This document shows, piece by piece, positions 1-7,917 of a stretch of 20,726 bases of DNA. The notes under the pieces are model-generated. The model did no database searches, had not been told where the DNA came from, and saw nothing but the letters and a program-made list of their open reading frames with translations. The position numbers and the translations under genes were made by a program. Each line of letters starts with the position of its first letter. Positions within the stretch are counted from its first letter, which is position 1. This stretch comes from an uncultured Bacillota bacterium (lineage in GTDB: Bacteria; Bacillota; Clostridia; Lachnospirales; Lachnospiraceae): positions 1-20,726 of the forward strand of contig CATWQE010000044.1 in assembly GCA_958352855.1 (NCBI GenBank), written 5' to 3'.

Positions 1-1238
1 CCGGAGTCATTTGGAAGAGACAGACCAATACCGCCTGCGCAAATCGCAATGGCACACAGGATTGGTGACACACCGCTGGTTGCAATGGTGCTGGACATAA
101 TCGCTGCAGTTGTCATAAGAGCAACGGTTGTGGATCCCTGAGCGCAGCGGATAATCTGTGCGATCAGGAAGCACAGCACCAGAATCGGAATGCTGAACTG
201 GGATAAGGAACCAGCCACATAATCTGCAATACCAGTTGCCTGAAGGATTTTACCAAATGCGCCGCCTGCACCGGTAATCAGAAGAATCAAACCAACCTGG
301 TCTGCTGCCTCTGTCATAATGTCTGTAATAGACTGACGCAGATATTTTCTGGAAATCAGCGCTGCATAAATAACGCCTGCCATCATGGCAAAGTTCTTGT
401 CACCAAGGAATTTTACGATTGGTGTAATAGCTGCATCTTCTCCTACTGCAAGAGGTACAAAGCTTCCAAGAAGAATCAGGATAATTGGTACTAACAGAAT
501 AGATAATGCTTTTCCTGCTCCCATTTTCTGACGGTTATCTGCAGTATTTAACGCAGCTTCTTCTACTTCCAAGTCTTCAAAAGTGTAAAAATGATTTCTC
601 TTGTGATCCTGTTTATTCAGAAATGCTCCGTAAACAATACCACCAAAAATCATACCTACAAATGCAGAAATCAAAGCATAAAAGAAGAAAATACCAATTT
701 CGATTCCCAGCTCACCTGCAACAGCCAGAGGTGGCGCAGTAGGCAGTACCAGTGCAAAAGTACAGGTTGTAGCAACAGAAATGGCACAGGCAAAGTTTAC
801 CATAGAAATCCCTGTTTTCTTGGATAACACACGAAGCATTGGCGCAAACATAATGTAAACAACATCACCAAATACCGGAATACCTGTAATAAATCCGGAA
901 AGAGAAACCGCAATCGGAGAACGCTTCTCTCCAAATGCCTTTAAAATTTTGTTTGAAATGGATTCAATACCACCGGATTCAAACATAAATTTACCAAGCA
1001 TAACACCCAGACCAGTTACCATACCGATACTTCCCAGAGTGCTACCAAAACCATCGGATACTGTTTTTGCCACATCCGGCAGGGGCATATTCACTAACAC
1101 ACCTGTACCAAACGCAGTCACCAACAATGCAACAAATGCATTTAACTTAAATTTGATGATCAGAACCAGCAAAACCGCAATGGCTAAAATAAAAATGCCG
1201 ATTAACAGTGGTCCTGTCACAACACCTCCTGAAAACAT
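1..1238 (-). CDS. GntP-family sugar-acid permease, C-terminal end cut by window edge
   Basis: An integral membrane symporter of the GntP family, which imports gluconate and related aldonates with protons. Translating the complement from the ATG at 1238 gives 412 codons of hydrophobic protein (start MFSGGVVTGPLLIGIF) running open off the left edge. The family is usually about 440-450 residues, so only a short C-terminal piece is missing. Family-typical stretches are seen: GFITGIPVFGDVVYIMF, a polar central loop with many charged residues (about residues 210-235), LLITGAGGAFGKIL, and CAQGSTTVALMTTA near the end. A ribosome site (GAGGAGG) lies 7-8 nt before the start. The gene lies downstream of the GntR regulator on the same strand but has its own promoter. 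Substrate is inferred from family and neighbours; other GntP members carry other hydroxy acids such as idonate or glycerate. Confidence 0.9.
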   Translation of the reverse strand, partial: MFSGGVVTGPLLIGIFILAIAVLLVLIIKFKLNAFVALLVTAFGTGVLVNMPLPDVAKTVSDGFGSTLGSIGMVTGLGVMLGKFMFESGGIESISNKILKAFGEKRSPIAVSLSGFITGIPVFGDVVYIMFAPMLRVLSKKTGISMVNFACAISVATTCTFALVLPTAPPLAVAGELGIEIGIFFFYALISAFVGMIFGGIVYGAFLNKQDHKRNHFYTFEDLEVEEAALNTADNRQKMGAGKALSILLVPIILILLGSFVPLAVGEDAAITPIVKFLGDKNFAMMAGVIYAALISRKYLRQSITDIMTEAADQVGLILLITGAGGAFGKILQATGIADYVAGSLSQFSIPILVLCFLIAQIIRCAQGSTTVALMTTAAIMSSTIATSGVSPILCAIAICAGGIGLSLPNDS

Positions 1239-1287
1239 ACTCGTTTCCTCCTCTTCTTTTCATTTTCGCCCGAAGTCTGGTGATAAC

Positions 1288-1340
1288 ACGTATGACCTCT
1301 TATTCATGTATCAACTATACCAAATCATACGTCATACGTC
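1288..1340. promoter_or_regulatory. Candidate operator: repeated and inverted GTATGAC elements
   Basis: ACGTATGAC (1288-1296) and GTCATACGT (1331-1339) form a perfect 9-bp inverted repeat. The right arm is itself part of a tandem TCATACG TCATACG (1325-1338). One arm overlaps the -35 and spacer of the permease promoter and the other lies just after the predicted start, a layout suited to repression. A GTAT/ATAC dyad (1308-1320) sits between them. The GntR/FCD protein encoded next door is the obvious candidate ligand, by inference only. Confidence 0.45.
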
Positions 1341-1342
1341 AA
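1314..1342 (-). promoter_or_regulatory. Promoter of the GntP permease gene
   Basis: On the complement, TTGACG (1342-1337) is followed after 17 nt by TATAGT (1319-1314), predicting a transcript start near 1307 and a leader of about 70 nt. The spacer is filled with a repeated GTATGA element described in the next entry. No convincing terminator is visible between the regulator gene and this promoter, so read-through is possible. Confidence 0.7.
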
Positions 1343-1429
1343 TAGATTTTCTAAAATATGTAAAACTTTTATAAATTTTTCGTTACTTTTTTATTCATTT
1401 TCACCAATTAAAAACTTTGATATCTCCAT

Positions 1430-2158
1430 CTATAGCTGAAAATAATCCGGATACTTTTCAAAAATCCTCTGGAAGCCTTTCCGATAGGTTCCTAAATGGG
1501 AATCATAAAACCAATCCAGCCTGAAATCAGAAGGAATTCCCAGCATAAGAAGCTGCAGGATTTTCTGGTGTTCTTCATAAATTTTCTTCAGTTCTGTATG
1601 ATTCATAATCGCGTCCAGATATCGTACCCGATCATAATGGGTGCTGACTTTTTTGACTGCATACCAGGTCATTTCCTTGCCGGACATGGTATAAATCAAA
1701 TGATGAAATTTGTCATCCAGCTTAAAAAAGGTATCTATCTGTTCATGCGCTGTCCCATCTTCCCAGGCTGCTTTTTGCTGCTCCAGGTTTTCCCGCAGTC
1801 CACCAATCTGCTGAGAGGGCAGATTTCCGGCCAGCCTGCGGATAATCTCCGGTTCAATCACAGAACGCAAAAAATATCCCTCCTTTAATATATCAATTTG
1901 AATCAAGGATACCTTAGAACCACTCTGTGGGTATACTTCAATCAAAGATTCTTCCTTTAACATCAGCACAGCCTCATGAATGGGTGTTCTGCTGGTGTGA
2001 AAGACTTCTGCCAGTTCCCCTTCATTAATAGTAGTACCAGGCAATAGCTGCATTGTCATAATATTATCCCGTAGTACGCGATAAGCATATTCTCTGTTAT
2101 TTTCCGTTTTTTTCTTCTCTGTCATCATCAGTTCTGCTTCTGATATTTTAATTTTCAT
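1430..2158 (-). CDS. GntR-family transcriptional regulator, FCD (FadR-like) subfamily
   Basis: A DNA-binding regulator, probably controlling the neighbouring permease and dehydrogenase/epimerase genes in response to a sugar acid. The 242-residue protein has an N-terminal winged helix-turn-helix (about 20-90) with the typical segment GELAEVFHTSRTPIHEAV, then an all-helical FCD ligand domain (about 95-235). Metal-site residues of FCD proteins are present: D148 and H152 in LDDKFHH, H197 in EEHQKIL and H221 in DSHLG. This pattern usually binds a metal plus a carboxylate effector. Start chosen at 2158 because AAGGA lies 7 nt upstream; ATGs at codons 11 and 12 are alternatives. The gene lies between its targets, with a shared divergent promoter region on its right. 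The exact effector cannot be read from sequence. Confidence 0.9.
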   Translation of the reverse strand: MKIKISEAELMMTEKKKTENNREYAYRVLRDNIMTMQLLPGTTINEGELAEVFHTSRTPIHEAVLMLKEESLIEVYPQSGSKVSLIQIDILKEGYFLRSVIEPEIIRRLAGNLPSQQIGGLRENLEQQKAAWEDGTAHEQIDTFFKLDDKFHHLIYTMSGKEMTWYAVKKVSTHYDRVRYLDAIMNHTELKKIYEEHQKILQLLMLGIPSDFRLDWFYDSHLGTYRKGFQRIFEKYPDYFQL

Positions 2159-2223
2159 CCTTCCGTCCTTTCTTTTAATATATTAGACTGAAATTTAGAA
2201 TTCCTTTTTCTTTTTATTTAAAA

Positions 2224-2252
2224 ATCATATCATATTGTAATATTTTAGTCAA
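2224..2252 (-). promoter_or_regulatory. Promoter of the GntR regulator gene
   Basis: On the complement, TTGACT (2252-2247), 17 nt, then TATGAT (2229-2224); predicted start near 2217. The spacer contains the dyad ATATT-GT-AATAT (2232-2243), and the -10 region reads AAATCATATCATA on the + strand (2222-2234), resembling the AAATCATACGTCATA found at the permease promoter. Autoregulation is plausible. Confidence 0.65.
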
Positions 2253-2326
2253 TTCATTCCATTATTCACATCTTTTTTTGTTAATTATATCCAATTTTTA
2301 CTCCCTGTTCTTGTATTATATTTCTA

Positions 2327-2355
2327 TTGCACTTTTCAATCCTATCTGCTATATT
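2327..2355 (+). promoter_or_regulatory. Promoter of the dehydrogenase-epimerase operon
   Basis: TTGCAC (2327-2332), a 17-nt spacer, then TATATT (2350-2355); predicted start near 2362, leaving a leader of about 49 nt with AAGGAG 7 nt before the ATG at 2411. TAATATATCAATT (2371-2383) lies just after the start. The same 13-mer occurs at 1886-1898 inside the regulator gene, but it is AT-rich and may be chance. Confidence 0.65.
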
Positions 2356-2410
2356 AAAAAGCAAAGAAACTAATATATCAATTATGCACGAGAAGAAAAG
2401 GAGTTAAGTT

Positions 2411-3433
2411 ATGAAAGCAATTAAAGTTGTAGAACCCTTTAAAGTGGAAATCGTAGATGTTCCAAACCCAACCATTCAGAACCCGGATGACGTGATTGTC
2501 CGTATTACCTCCGGCGGAATCTGTGGTTCTGATATTGGTATTTACAATGGAACTAATTCTCTGGCTACTTATCCCCGTCTCATTGGTCATGAATTTGGCG
2601 GTATTGTAACAGAGGTTGGAGAAAATGTAACCTCTGTAAAACCAGGAGATAAGGTTGCTGTAGACCCTGTAAGAAGCTGTGGACATTGCTATGCCTGCCG
2701 CATTGGACGCCACAATGTTTGTTCCACTCTGGAGGTTATGGGCGTGCATCGTGACGGTGGTTTTGCAGAGTACGTGGTTGCCCCGGAAGCTAACATTCAT
2801 GTATTCCATAAAGACTTTGATGAATCCTTCCTTGGTCTCGTGGAGCCTTTTACCATTGGTGTGGAAATCAACCGAAGAGGCCAGATTACCAAAGGAGACA
2901 AGGTTTTAATCATGGGTTCCGGTCCTATCGGTATCTGCGCTATGCAGGTTGCTAAGAGAAATGGCGCTCAGGTTATGATGACAGATCTGGTAAAAGAACG
3001 TCTGGACAAGGCGCTGTCCATGGGCGCAGATGAGGTTGTTCTGGTATCAGAAGAAAATCTGGAAGAGCGCATTATGAAATTTACCGATAATGAAGGAATT
3101 CCTGTTGTTGTGGACACTGTCTGCATTCCTTCTTCCTTTGAACAGGCAGTTCAACTGGCCTGCCCTGCAGGACGTGTGGTTTGTATCGGCCTGAAAAACC
3201 AGCCTTCTCAGATTACCATGGCAGACATTACCAAAAAAGAACTTACCATTGTTGGTTCCCGTTTGAACAACAACTGCTTTGATGAAGTGATTGCAGGATT
3301 TGAAGACGGTACTCTTCGTCCGGACCAGTTAATGACAAAAGCTTACAACTACAAAGACATTATGGAAGCTCTCACCATGATTCAGGAGCATCCACAGGAT
3401 GTTTTGAAAATCGTTCTGAAATTTGAGGATTAA
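2411..3433 (+). CDS. Zinc-dependent medium-chain dehydrogenase, probably sugar-acid specific
   Basis: A cytoplasmic NAD-linked alcohol/polyol dehydrogenase of the MDR superfamily (340 residues, normal length). The catalytic zinc ligands are visible as C38 (GGICGSD), H60-E61 (LIGHEFGG) and E145 (LVEPF). The structural zinc is bound by C90, C93, C96 and C104. The Rossmann motif GSGPIG is at 169-174, and D192 at the end of the second strand favours NAD over NADP. Blocks such as YPRLIGHE, GVHRDGGFAEY and KKELTIVGSR recall the L-galactonate/L-gulonate 5-dehydrogenase branch (E. coli YjjN/LgoD), as I remember that sequence. This suggests oxidation of an aldonate. It is first in a two-gene operon; the LarA-like gene follows after 4 nt. 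Exact substrate is unknown. Confidence 0.88.
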   Translation: MKAIKVVEPFKVEIVDVPNPTIQNPDDVIVRITSGGICGSDIGIYNGTNSLATYPRLIGHEFGGIVTEVGENVTSVKPGDKVAVDPVRSCGHCYACRIGRHNVCSTLEVMGVHRDGGFAEYVVAPEANIHVFHKDFDESFLGLVEPFTIGVEINRRGQITKGDKVLIMGSGPIGICAMQVAKRNGAQVMMTDLVKERLDKALSMGADEVVLVSEENLEERIMKFTDNEGIPVVVDTVCIPSSFEQAVQLACPAGRVVCIGLKNQPSQITMADITKKELTIVGSRLNNNCFDEVIAGFEDGTLRPDQLMTKAYNYKDIMEALTMIQEHPQDVLKIVLKFED

Positions 3434-3437
3434 GCCT

Positions 3438-4712
3438 ATGAAAGAACTTTATCTTACAAACGAAACCCAGGGTATCTCTGTCCCGGAGGTAGAAGCCTGT
3501 ATGGATGAACTGCTGGCTCAATACCCTGATTTAAAAAAAGTTTTGATTATCCCCCCTGATTTCACACGCTGCTACTCTTATGCCGGGGAAATCACACAGA
3601 TTCTTTATAAAAAACTGTCTCCTTCTGTTCAGGTTCATGTGATGCCTGCCCTTGGCACACACATGGCCATGGACGAAGAAGAAAAAGAAAAAATGTTTGC
3701 CAAAGTCATTCCCGAAGAGGCTTTTCTGGTGCATCACTGGCAGACAGATACCATTTCCATTGGAACCGTACCAAAAGAAGTCATCGAAGAAATTTCCGAA
3801 GGCCTGTATTCCACAGATATTGAAGTGGAGGTAAACGAAAAGCTTATTCATGGCGGTTATGATCTGATTCTCTCTGTTGGTCAGGTGGTTCCTCATGAAG
3901 TAGTAGGCATGGCTAATTACAGCAAGAACATTTTCGTAGGCGTTGGCGGACGGCAGATGATTAACAAATCCCATATGTTAAGCGCCATCTGCGGCATGGA
4001 AAAAGCCCTTGGCGTGGCAGATTCTCCTGCCCGTAAGGTTTTTGACTATGCGCAGCAGCACTTCCTGGACGGAAAAGTTCCTCTGGTATACATCCAGACT
4101 GTAACAACCTTAAAAGATGAACAGGTATGCTTAAACGGTTTGTATGTAGGCTCTTCCAGAAAGCCCTTTGAATATGGCGTGGAATTAGCCAGCAGGCTGA
4201 ATATCTGCCATGTAGAGCGCAGAGCCAAAAAACTGGTGACTTATCTGGATCCTTATGAATTAAAAACCACCTGGGTTGGAAACAAGGGCGTTTATCGCAC
4301 CCGCATGGCTGTGGCAGACGGAGGAGACCTGATTATTCTGGCTCCAGGGGTAAAGGCTTTTGGGGAAAACGAAGAAATGGATAACATGACCAGAACCTAT
4401 GGCTATAAAGGCAGAGATTATGTGCTGGATTTATTTAACAAAGGCGTGTTTGAAAACCGCATTATGGCAGCCGCCCATCTGATTCAGGGCTCTTCTGACG
4501 GAAGATTCACCATCACCTACTGCACCAGACCGGAAAACCTCTCAAAAGAAGAGATTCAAAACGTGGGTTATGAGTGGATGGATTACGAAGAAGCCGCTGC
4601 CCTTTACAATCCAGATACTTTAAAAGAAGGCTGGAACACTCTGGAAAACGGGGAAGAAATTTACTTTGTAAAAACCCCTGCGCTGGGACTTTGGAAAGTA
4701 GACGAAGCGTAA
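3438..4712 (+). CDS. LarA-like nickel-pincer 2-hydroxyacid racemase/epimerase (possible aldonate epimerase)
   Basis: A 424-residue protein of the LarA family, which inverts the C2 hydroxyl of 2-hydroxyacids by hydride transfer through a nickel-pincer nucleotide. Key LarA residues can be placed: D41-x-x-R44 (PDFTR), H75 (ALGTH), H153 (VPH), K163, which aligns with the lysine that holds the cofactor, and H179 (NKSH). The protein lacks a signal peptide. Start set at the ATG at 3438, with GAGG 9 nt upstream inside the end of the preceding gene; an in-frame TTG at 3423 is less likely. Pairing with a dehydrogenase and a GntP permease argues for a sugar acid such as gluconate/mannonate rather than lactate. 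Cofactor genes larB, larC and larE are not in the window and must lie elsewhere if this reading is right. Confidence 0.82.
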   Translation: MKELYLTNETQGISVPEVEACMDELLAQYPDLKKVLIIPPDFTRCYSYAGEITQILYKKLSPSVQVHVMPALGTHMAMDEEEKEKMFAKVIPEEAFLVHHWQTDTISIGTVPKEVIEEISEGLYSTDIEVEVNEKLIHGGYDLILSVGQVVPHEVVGMANYSKNIFVGVGGRQMINKSHMLSAICGMEKALGVADSPARKVFDYAQQHFLDGKVPLVYIQTVTTLKDEQVCLNGLYVGSSRKPFEYGVELASRLNICHVERRAKKLVTYLDPYELKTTWVGNKGVYRTRMAVADGGDLIILAPGVKAFGENEEMDNMTRTYGYKGRDYVLDLFNKGVFENRIMAAAHLIQGSSDGRFTITYCTRPENLSKEEIQNVGYEWMDYEEAAALYNPDTLKEGWNTLENGEEIYFVKTPALGLWKVDEA

Positions 4713-4724
4713 GAAATGACAGCC

Positions 4725-4783
4725 AAAACAGCCGAAACAGTACTTATGATAAAGATACTATTTCGGCTGTTTTACGCTTTTTT
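4725..4783. terminator. Bidirectional terminator between convergent operons
   Basis: A perfect 13-bp inverted repeat, AAAACAGCCGAAA (4725-4737) and TTTCGGCTGTTTT (4761-4773), with an extra inner AGTA/TACT pairing. On the + strand it is followed by a T-rich run (4778-4783). On the complement the stem itself ends in TTTT. It serves both the epimerase gene and the leftward PH-like gene that stops at 4782. Confidence 0.9.
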
Positions 4784-5180
4784 AATGAATCCAGATACCT
4801 GGATTTTTCTTCATTAATTCCTGAAGCAGCCCCTCCCTGTCACATACTGCACACATCATCTCCTGCCTCCGTCCTTTAATCACCAGCCTGTCCAGGGATG
4901 CCGCTGTAGATGCCAGGGGATTATGCGTCCTGTAAATTTCTCGAATTTCGCTGATTTCCATGGAATCCTTTAAAAAACCAAAAACAATCTGAATCCGGTT
5001 CTGTTCTATAAGAACATAATTACGAAACAACATTGGCAGCATAAGAAGGCTCATAAACACAAGAGAAATCCCAAGAAAAATCCTTGCCTCTTTGTCCACA
5101 AAAAAGCTGTATATCATAGCGCCCTCTGCCAAAATACAGATTGCCCAGTACCATACTGCAACCTTTCCCTTAAATTTCAT
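4782..5180 (-). CDS. Small membrane protein with PH-like (YyaB/bPH_4-type) domain
   Basis: A 132-residue protein of unknown function. Two hydrophobic segments (about residues 8-26 and 34-51) are followed by a soluble domain of about 75 residues. That domain has the strand pattern of bacterial PH domains: YVLIEQNRIQIVFGF, then MEISEIREIYRTHNP, then SLDRLVIKG. This recalls the Bacillus YyaB family. The start at 5180 is preferred: AGAGGG lies 7 nt upstream and the ATG overlaps the TGA of the preceding gene (ATGA), implying translational coupling. It is last in the five-gene leftward unit and precedes the terminator. The family match is from memory of its pattern, so moderately sure. Confidence 0.75.
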   Translation of the reverse strand: MKFKGKVAVWYWAICILAEGAMIYSFFVDKEARIFLGISLVFMSLLMLPMLFRNYVLIEQNRIQIVFGFLKDSMEISEIREIYRTHNPLASTAASLDRLVIKGRRQEMMCAVCDREGLLQELMKKNPGIWIH

Positions 5181-5521
5181 AGGCATTCCCTCTTTCTATA
5201 TTTCCCAAATGCTTTTTCTTCATCCAAGTGAACTTCCCGAAAAAACAACACCACTTGTATTGCCACTATAACATAAATCATTGCTTCGGAAATCAGACAG
5301 ACCATAAGGGTTCCGGCAGCCCAAAGTCCACTCCAGAAAAAGAAAAGATTTCTCTGGTCTTTACTGATTCTGGCTTTATCATACTGCTCCCACTTATCTT
5401 TTGGCATAGTATTAAAACCAGATACCAGCATGGCTCCCTTTTCGCCCAAAGTAGCAAACAAAAGTGCCAGCAGCAGAAACAGTATACATACACCACCCGC
5501 AATAAAAAATTCTATTGTCAT
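5177..5521 (-). CDS. DUF3784 membrane protein
   Basis: A 114-residue integral membrane protein with three hydrophobic segments (about 4-24, 64-80 and 84-102). The motif SGFNTMPKDKWEQYDKARISKDQR after the first segment is typical of DUF3784, a family of unknown function common in Clostridia and often found beside signalling or transport genes. The ATG at 5521 is chosen because GGGGAGGGG lies 7 nt upstream; the longer reading from 5548 has no ribosome site. It overlaps the next gene by 4 nt and follows the lipoprotein gene by 29 nt, so it is part of the same transcript. Confidence 0.82.
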   Translation of the reverse strand: MTIEFFIAGGVCILFLLLALLFATLGEKGAMLVSGFNTMPKDKWEQYDKARISKDQRNLFFFWSGLWAAGTLMVCLISEAMIYVIVAIQVVLFFREVHLDEEKAFGKYRKRECL

Positions 5522-5550
5522 AGGTATCCCCTCCCCAAAACTTTTCAATC

Positions 5551-5961
5551 TTACTTAATAAAGAACCCCGCGCACATCATATCCGTATCAAAGGAAATGG
5601 TAAACATTGCATTCCCTTCTTCATATTTTGCCAGCACCACTGCTGTGGCATACTGGGTTCCTGTGTTTTTATCTTTCACACCTTTTACCTGCACTTTTTC
5701 AAAAGATTGAAATTCTCCCAGTTTATCCAGCACATAATCAACGGTTTCCTGAAGTTCCTCCAGTTCCACGCTGTTTTTTAATACAGGTATAAAGGAATCC
5801 TCATAAACTTCAGAAAGTTTCCCCTCATTAATGAGATTTACCATTTCTTCTGCCGCTTCTTTTACTTCTTTTTCCTCAAATTCCTCAGAGAGCTTTCCTC
5901 CACAGGCGGTCAGACTGAATATAAGACATACCAACACAACAATTCCTGCTAATTTTTTCAT
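5551..5961 (-). CDS. DUF3887-type lipoprotein
   Basis: A 136-residue predicted lipoprotein anchored outside the cell membrane. The N-terminus MKKLAGIVVLVCLIFSLTAC ends in a clear lipobox (LTAC), followed by a charged helix (EEFEEKEVKEAAEEMVNLINEGK) and a compact domain with LGEFQSFEKVQVKGVKD and a C-terminal strand ending in GFFIK, the DUF3887 pattern. Such proteins are NTF2-like and non-catalytic as far as known. The ATG at 5961 is preferred for the signal peptide; an in-frame GTG at 5970 is the other option. It follows the kinase gene by 20 nt, so it may be an extracellular accessory or sensor partner of the two-component system (inference). Confidence 0.8.
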   Translation of the reverse strand: MKKLAGIVVLVCLIFSLTACGGKLSEEFEEKEVKEAAEEMVNLINEGKLSEVYEDSFIPVLKNSVELEELQETVDYVLDKLGEFQSFEKVQVKGVKDKNTGTQYATAVVLAKYEEGNAMFTISFDTDMMCAGFFIK

Positions 5962-5981
5962 TATTAACACACGCTCCTTTT

Positions 5982-7181
5982 CTAAAATTCTTTTTTATAG
6001 GTTTCTCTATCCTGTTCTTCCACAGCAGAATGAAAAAGCGAAGGTATCATAAGAATTACCCTGTACTGTTTTTCATCCTCTTCTATGGTGCAGGTTCCTT
6101 CGTATTTTTCCAGGGCTTCTTTGACATTTTTAAGCCCAAGTCCCTGGTGGTTTCCCTTCTTTTTCTGCCTGGTTCCTTTGGAATTGCAAAGTTCAATCAT
6201 TAGAAAATCCCGAACACTTCTTACAGAAATTTTCAAAAACTTTTCTTTGTTTTCTTCCTGTACTCCAAGTGCTTCTATGGCATTATCCAATAAATTGGCA
6301 AAAATCGTAGTAATATCAATTTCCCTGATACCATCCAGACTATGCTCCTCAACATCCAGGGACAGGGAAACTCCCTCCATCTCTTCTTCTGAAAGCTTTT
6401 CATTGAGAATAATATTTAACATCCGGTTTTCTGTATACCACATATGACCAGTCTGATTCAACAGGTGAAACACTTCCAGACCATAGGAATGGGCCTCTTC
6501 TGTCTCTCCTTCCTCATACAGCTTCATCATAGCCTGCATGTGGTTTTTCATATCATGAACAATCTTCCTGGAATCCTGATAATTTTTTTCCAGTTTCTGA
6601 TAATGCTCATATACCAGTTCCTCTCTCTGTTTGTACAAGCGGTATTGTTTTTCTGCTTCATATCCCTTAATCACCAGACGGTAAAAATAAACGGAACATC
6701 CATTAATTGCAAAAAGCAAAACAACATTCACCAGAATCAGTCCATATCCGTTCCAGGTCACATAATACTCCCCCATCCAATAAAGGGAAAGCAGTATAAA
6801 TACAGAAATAACCGGCATTGCCCAAAACAGCCACTTCTGCTTTTTCAAAATTTCTGTATCCTTCTTCTTTTTCAAAAGCCCGGATAAAATCCACACCCAC
6901 AAAACTTCCAGACCCCATCTGCTTGCAGCGCCAATTTTGGCTGCTTCCGAAAAGGGATCCTGAATGCGAAACCAGAGAAAATTGCTGGCTACAATTTCCG
7001 AAAAAACCATATTTTCCATATAAATGGAAAAAGACCAGCTAAGCACAACTCCGGCAAAAAACAAAAGGATGTAAAACACACAGGCACGCTTATCTCTTTG
7101 TCTGGTATGCCATATCTCATATCCATACCAGCACCCTGTCAAAATCAGTACCAGGATATCGATTCCATATAGAATCCTCAT
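5982..7181 (-). CDS. AgrC-like sensor histidine kinase (HPK10 / GHKL ATPase)
   Basis: A 399-residue membrane kinase expected to phosphorylate the LytTR regulator encoded just upstream. The N-terminal half has about five or six hydrophobic segments (within 5-170), then a long helix leading to the phospho-acceptor H209 in RKIVHDMKNHMQ. The ATP-binding domain shows the N box NLLDNAIEA (296-304) and the G box QGLGLKNV (346-353). This is the architecture of peptide-pheromone sensors such as AgrC, though no agrB or agrD gene is visible here. The ATG at 7181 is one base after the regulator's stop region, with GGAAGG 9 nt upstream. The C-terminal tail of about 25 residues after the ATPase domain is charged and unremarkable. 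Confidence 0.9.
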   Translation of the reverse strand: MRILYGIDILVLILTGCWYGYEIWHTRQRDKRACVFYILLFFAGVVLSWSFSIYMENMVFSEIVASNFLWFRIQDPFSEAAKIGAASRWGLEVLWVWILSGLLKKKKDTEILKKQKWLFWAMPVISVFILLSLYWMGEYYVTWNGYGLILVNVVLLFAINGCSVYFYRLVIKGYEAEKQYRLYKQREELVYEHYQKLEKNYQDSRKIVHDMKNHMQAMMKLYEEGETEEAHSYGLEVFHLLNQTGHMWYTENRMLNIILNEKLSEEEMEGVSLSLDVEEHSLDGIREIDITTIFANLLDNAIEALGVQEENKEKFLKISVRSVRDFLMIELCNSKGTRQKKKGNHQGLGLKNVKEALEKYEGTCTIEEDEKQYRVILMIPSLFHSAVEEQDRETYKKEF

Positions 7182-7182
7182 T

Positions 7183-7890
7183 TCACACTTCCTTCCTGTC
7201 TGCCAGATATTTACTCAAGGTTTCCTTAAATCCCACCGCCTGTTTCTGAGAAAGGGGAATACAGGCTCCATTCATCAGAAAAATCTCATATCCTTTAATA
7301 TTTTTAATCCGTTCCAGGTTCACCACAAAGCTTTTATGCGGGGCTGCAAATCCATATTTCTCCATTCTGGCCCTGACATCACCGATTTTTCCTTTCATTT
7401 CCAAAATGCCTTCTTTTGTACACAATCTGATTTTCCGGTTCCAGAATTCAAAATAATAAATATCCCCCGGCAGCAAAAGCGTTCGGCCTTCTGTGGTCAT
7501 AAATTCCAAAGGTTCTTCTTCCTGCATCTCCTCCTCCCGGTAGGATTTCGCATCTTCTATCTGGGCAAACAATCTTTCTTTTTTCACAGGCTTCAGTAAA
7601 TATCCAAAAGCGTGAACGGAAAATGCCTTTCCTGCATATTCTCTGTAAGCTGTCACATAGACAATTTTCAGTTTTTTATCCCTTAAACGGATTTTCCTGG
7701 CAGTTTCAATGCCATCCATGCCCTTCATATCAATATCCAGAAACAAAAGGTCATAATTCTCCCCTGATTCCAGAAATTCCTCTCCACTTTCATAGGTATC
7801 TAAACAGGAAAAAGCTTCCGGATATTCCCATAACATTTGCAAAAGAATGTCTCTTGCACTTTTTTCATCATCACAAATCGCTATTTTCAT
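7183..7890 (-). CDS. LytTR-family response regulator (AgrA/LytR type)
   Basis: A 235-residue cytoplasmic transcription factor. The receiver domain (1-120) has the acidic pair D7-D8, phospho-acceptor D52 (LLFLDIDM), a conserved threonine in VYVTAY and the lysine in LLKPVK. A LytTR DNA-binding domain (about 130-230) follows, with FEFWNRKIRL, FAAPHKSFVVNLERI and IPLSQKQAVGFKETL. An upstream in-frame extension to 8034 is rejected, because it crosses a near-consensus promoter with predicted start about 20 nt before the ATG at 7890. It is the first gene of the leftward operon. Likely targets are its own promoter and the divergent ABC exporter, where an inverted repeat lies midway. Confidence 0.92.
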   Translation of the reverse strand: MKIAICDDEKSARDILLQMLWEYPEAFSCLDTYESGEEFLESGENYDLLFLDIDMKGMDGIETARKIRLRDKKLKIVYVTAYREYAGKAFSVHAFGYLLKPVKKERLFAQIEDAKSYREEEMQEEEPLEFMTTEGRTLLLPGDIYYFEFWNRKIRLCTKEGILEMKGKIGDVRARMEKYGFAAPHKSFVVNLERIKNIKGYEIFLMNGACIPLSQKQAVGFKETLSKYLADRKEV

Positions 7891-7917
7891 ACTTATAATC
7901 CAATTCGTTTTTCTTTG

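Noticed and set aside
506..1374. Rightward frames over the permease
   Set aside because: They lie opposite the GntP coding sequence and show no recognisable protein features.
1886..2383. Shared 13-mer TAATATATCAATT (1886 and 2371) as a paired operator
   Set aside because: It is highly AT-rich and one copy is inside coding sequence, so chance is likely.
3531..3974. Leftward frame opposite the LarA-like gene
   Set aside because: A shadow frame rich in Phe and His with no ribosome site; the + strand gene is clearly real.
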